A stretch of DNA of 23,097 nucleotides, taken from the NCBI GenBank assembly GCA_023150055.1, contig JAKLLP010000004.1:1-23097 (forward strand). Direction: 5' to 3'. The position numbers and the translations under genes were made by a program. The notes below the pieces were generated by a model, which was not told the origin of the DNA, did not search any database, and saw nothing but the letters and a program-made list of their open reading frames with translations. Within the stretch, counting starts at the first letter, position 1. Each line of letters starts with the position of its first letter. This DNA comes from Gammaproteobacteria bacterium (GTDB taxonomy: Bacteria > Pseudomonadota > Gammaproteobacteria > Steroidobacterales > GCA-2729495). This document shows, in pieces, positions 21,953-23,097 of the stretch.

Positions 21953-23097
21953 TCACGCGCCGAAGGCGCCCGCGACGGCAATCACCGCAGCCAGCGCGAT
22001 GATGGGCCCGACGATCACGGCCATTACGATGTCGAAGTAGCTGTCCCTGTGGGTCGAGCCGCAGACTGCCAGCAACGTCACCACCGCGCCATTGTGCGGC
22101 AGGCTGTCCAGGGTGCCGGCGGACATGACGGCCACGCGGTGCATGACCGCCGGATCCAGACCGGTCTCCGCGGCCAGCGCCATGTAGGTGGCCCCGAGTG
22201 CGTCGAGGGCGATGGTCATGCCACCGGACGCCGAACCGGTGAGGGCCGCGAGGATGTTGGTGGAAACGGCCAGGGACACCAGTGGCCCGCCACTGATGCC
22301 GAGCACCCAGTCACGCACCATCTCGAACGCGGGCATGGCGGCGACGACGGCGCCGAAGCCCACGAGGCTGGCCACGGAGAGCACGGGCAGCACCGAGGCG
22401 TTGGCCCCGGCATCCACCGTTTCGCGCAACGCCGTCAGGCGCCGGCGGTTGAGCGCGACGAGGGCGAGGATCGCGCAGACGAGCGCGATGATGACCGACC
22501 ACACGCCGCTCAAGGCCGACAGGGTGATGCCGCCCCAGCGCGGCTCGTCGAGGAAGGCGGTATCCATGCGGGGCAGCACCACCAGGGACATCACCAGGTT
22601 CACCAGGATCACCACCACCAGGGGTGCGATGGCGATGCCGATTCCCGGCGCCTCGGTGTCCGGCCGCCCGCGGCGCGCCTCGGGCGGATCGAAGCTGCCC
22701 GCCGTGGTGGCGCGTTCGCGCACCAGCGGGTCGTCCGCGGCGGCCTCCGGGGAAGCGGTTGCGCCACCGAAGCCCTCGCCGCTCCTGCGGGCCGCAGCCT
22801 CCCGGCGCGTGAGCCACCACATGCCGAAGGCCAGCATGATCACCGATGCGATGAGCCCGAGGCCCGGCGCCGCGAACGGTGTCGTGCCGAAGAAGGGCAT
22901 GGGGATGGCGTTCTGGATCGCCGGCGATCCTGGCATCGCGGTCATGGTGAAGGTGAATGTGCCGAGGGCGATGCTCGCGGGCATCAGTCGCCGCGGGATG
23001 TCCGCTTGCCGGAACAACGCCTGTGCCATCGGCCCGATGACGAACAGGGCGACGAACAGGCTGACGCCACCGTAGGTGACCAGCGCGCCGGCGAGGA
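21953..23097 (-). CDS. GntP-family permease, C-terminal part (5' end outside window)
   Basis: The frame is open from the right edge to TGA 21953-21955, giving about 381 residues; an internal Met at 23029 is not the real start because GGVSLFVALFVIGPMAQALF runs through it without a break. Family features are DIPRRLMPASIALGTFTFTMT followed by PGSPAIQN, and near the C-terminus SASGGMTIALDALG, then AGTLDSLPHNGAVVTLL. GntP members are inner-membrane proton symporters for gluconate, other sugar acids or hydroxy acids. A long polar loop at about residues 95-140 of the visible part, rich in Arg, Ala, Glu and Pro, separates the two membrane blocks. The substrate cannot be deduced and no sugar-acid catabolic gene is in view. 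Confidence 0.9.
   Translation of the reverse strand, partial: LAGALVTYGGVSLFVALFVIGPMAQALFRQADIPRRLMPASIALGTFTFTMTAMPGSPAIQNAIPMPFFGTTPFAAPGLGLIASVIMLAFGMWWLTRREAAARRSGEGFGGATASPEAAADDPLVRERATTAGSFDPPEARRGRPDTEAPGIGIAIAPLVVVILVNLVMSLVVLPRMDTAFLDEPRWGGITLSALSGVWSVIIALVCAILALVALNRRRLTALRETVDAGANASVLPVLSVASLVGFGAVVAAMPAFEMVRDWVLGISGGPLVSLAVSTNILAALTGSASGGMTIALDALGATYMALAAETGLDPAVMHRVAVMSAGTLDSLPHNGAVVTLLAVCGSTHRDSYFDIVMAVIVGPIIALAAVIAVAGAFGA

Overview
The window looks like chromosomal DNA of a free-living, GC-rich (by eye about two thirds G+C) Gram-negative bacterium, most likely a gammaproteobacterium from a saline or aquatic habitat. Reasons: an outer-membrane porin ending in phenylalanine, lipoproteins with lipoboxes, a near-canonical YcaC, a QseBC/YgiW-type cluster, and several Na+- or H+-coupled transporters. 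The taxonomic statement is inference. I see no rRNA, tRNA, CRISPR array, insertion sequence, prophage or integrase. Both ends cut through genes.

Layout. (1) 3-944 (+): C-terminal part of a thrombospondin type 3 repeat protein. (2) 961-6861 (-): five genes in one direction, in order of transcription arcD (arginine/ornithine-type antiporter), arcA (arginine deiminase), an outer-membrane porin, a small lipoprotein whose start overlaps the porin stop, and nhaC (Na+/H+ antiporter). The usual partners arcB and arcC are missing. (3) 7256-7927 (-): a MarC-family membrane protein, with related palindromes on both sides. (4) 8262-10976 (+): gltS (Na+/glutamate symporter) followed after 3 nt by a TAXI-type substrate-binding lipoprotein with a large extra N-terminal region. 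(5) 11001-12584 (-): a pirin and a YcaC-type hydrolase. (6) 12762-14426 (+): a Kef/YbaL-type cation:proton antiporter with a TrkA-N domain. (7) 14523-17929 (+): a tightly packed operon with an OmpR-type response regulator, a QseC-type sensor kinase, a YgiW/YdeI-type OB-fold protein, a cytochrome b561 and a small unknown protein. (8) 18075-19440 (+): a DUF2252 gene broken by an internal deletion plus frameshift. (9) 19468-21147 (-): a Na+/phosphate cotransporter with a PhoU-like tail. (10) 21259-21840 (+): an unknown two-helix membrane protein. (11) 21953-23097 (-): a GntP-family permease running off the right edge.

How the genes may work together (inference). Much of the window concerns ion and solute exchange across the envelope. 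The arc run could take up arginine, deiminate it to citrulline plus ammonia, and pair this with Na+/H+ exchange by NhaC, so its role may be pH or sodium homeostasis or nitrogen salvage rather than fermentative ATP formation. The most novel-looking unit is gltS with the TAXI lipoprotein: TAXI proteins normally deliver substrate to TRAP permeases, and none is visible here, so this may be a binding-protein-assisted form of GltS. The QseBC/YgiW/cytochrome b561 operon looks like an envelope stress or redox sensing unit.
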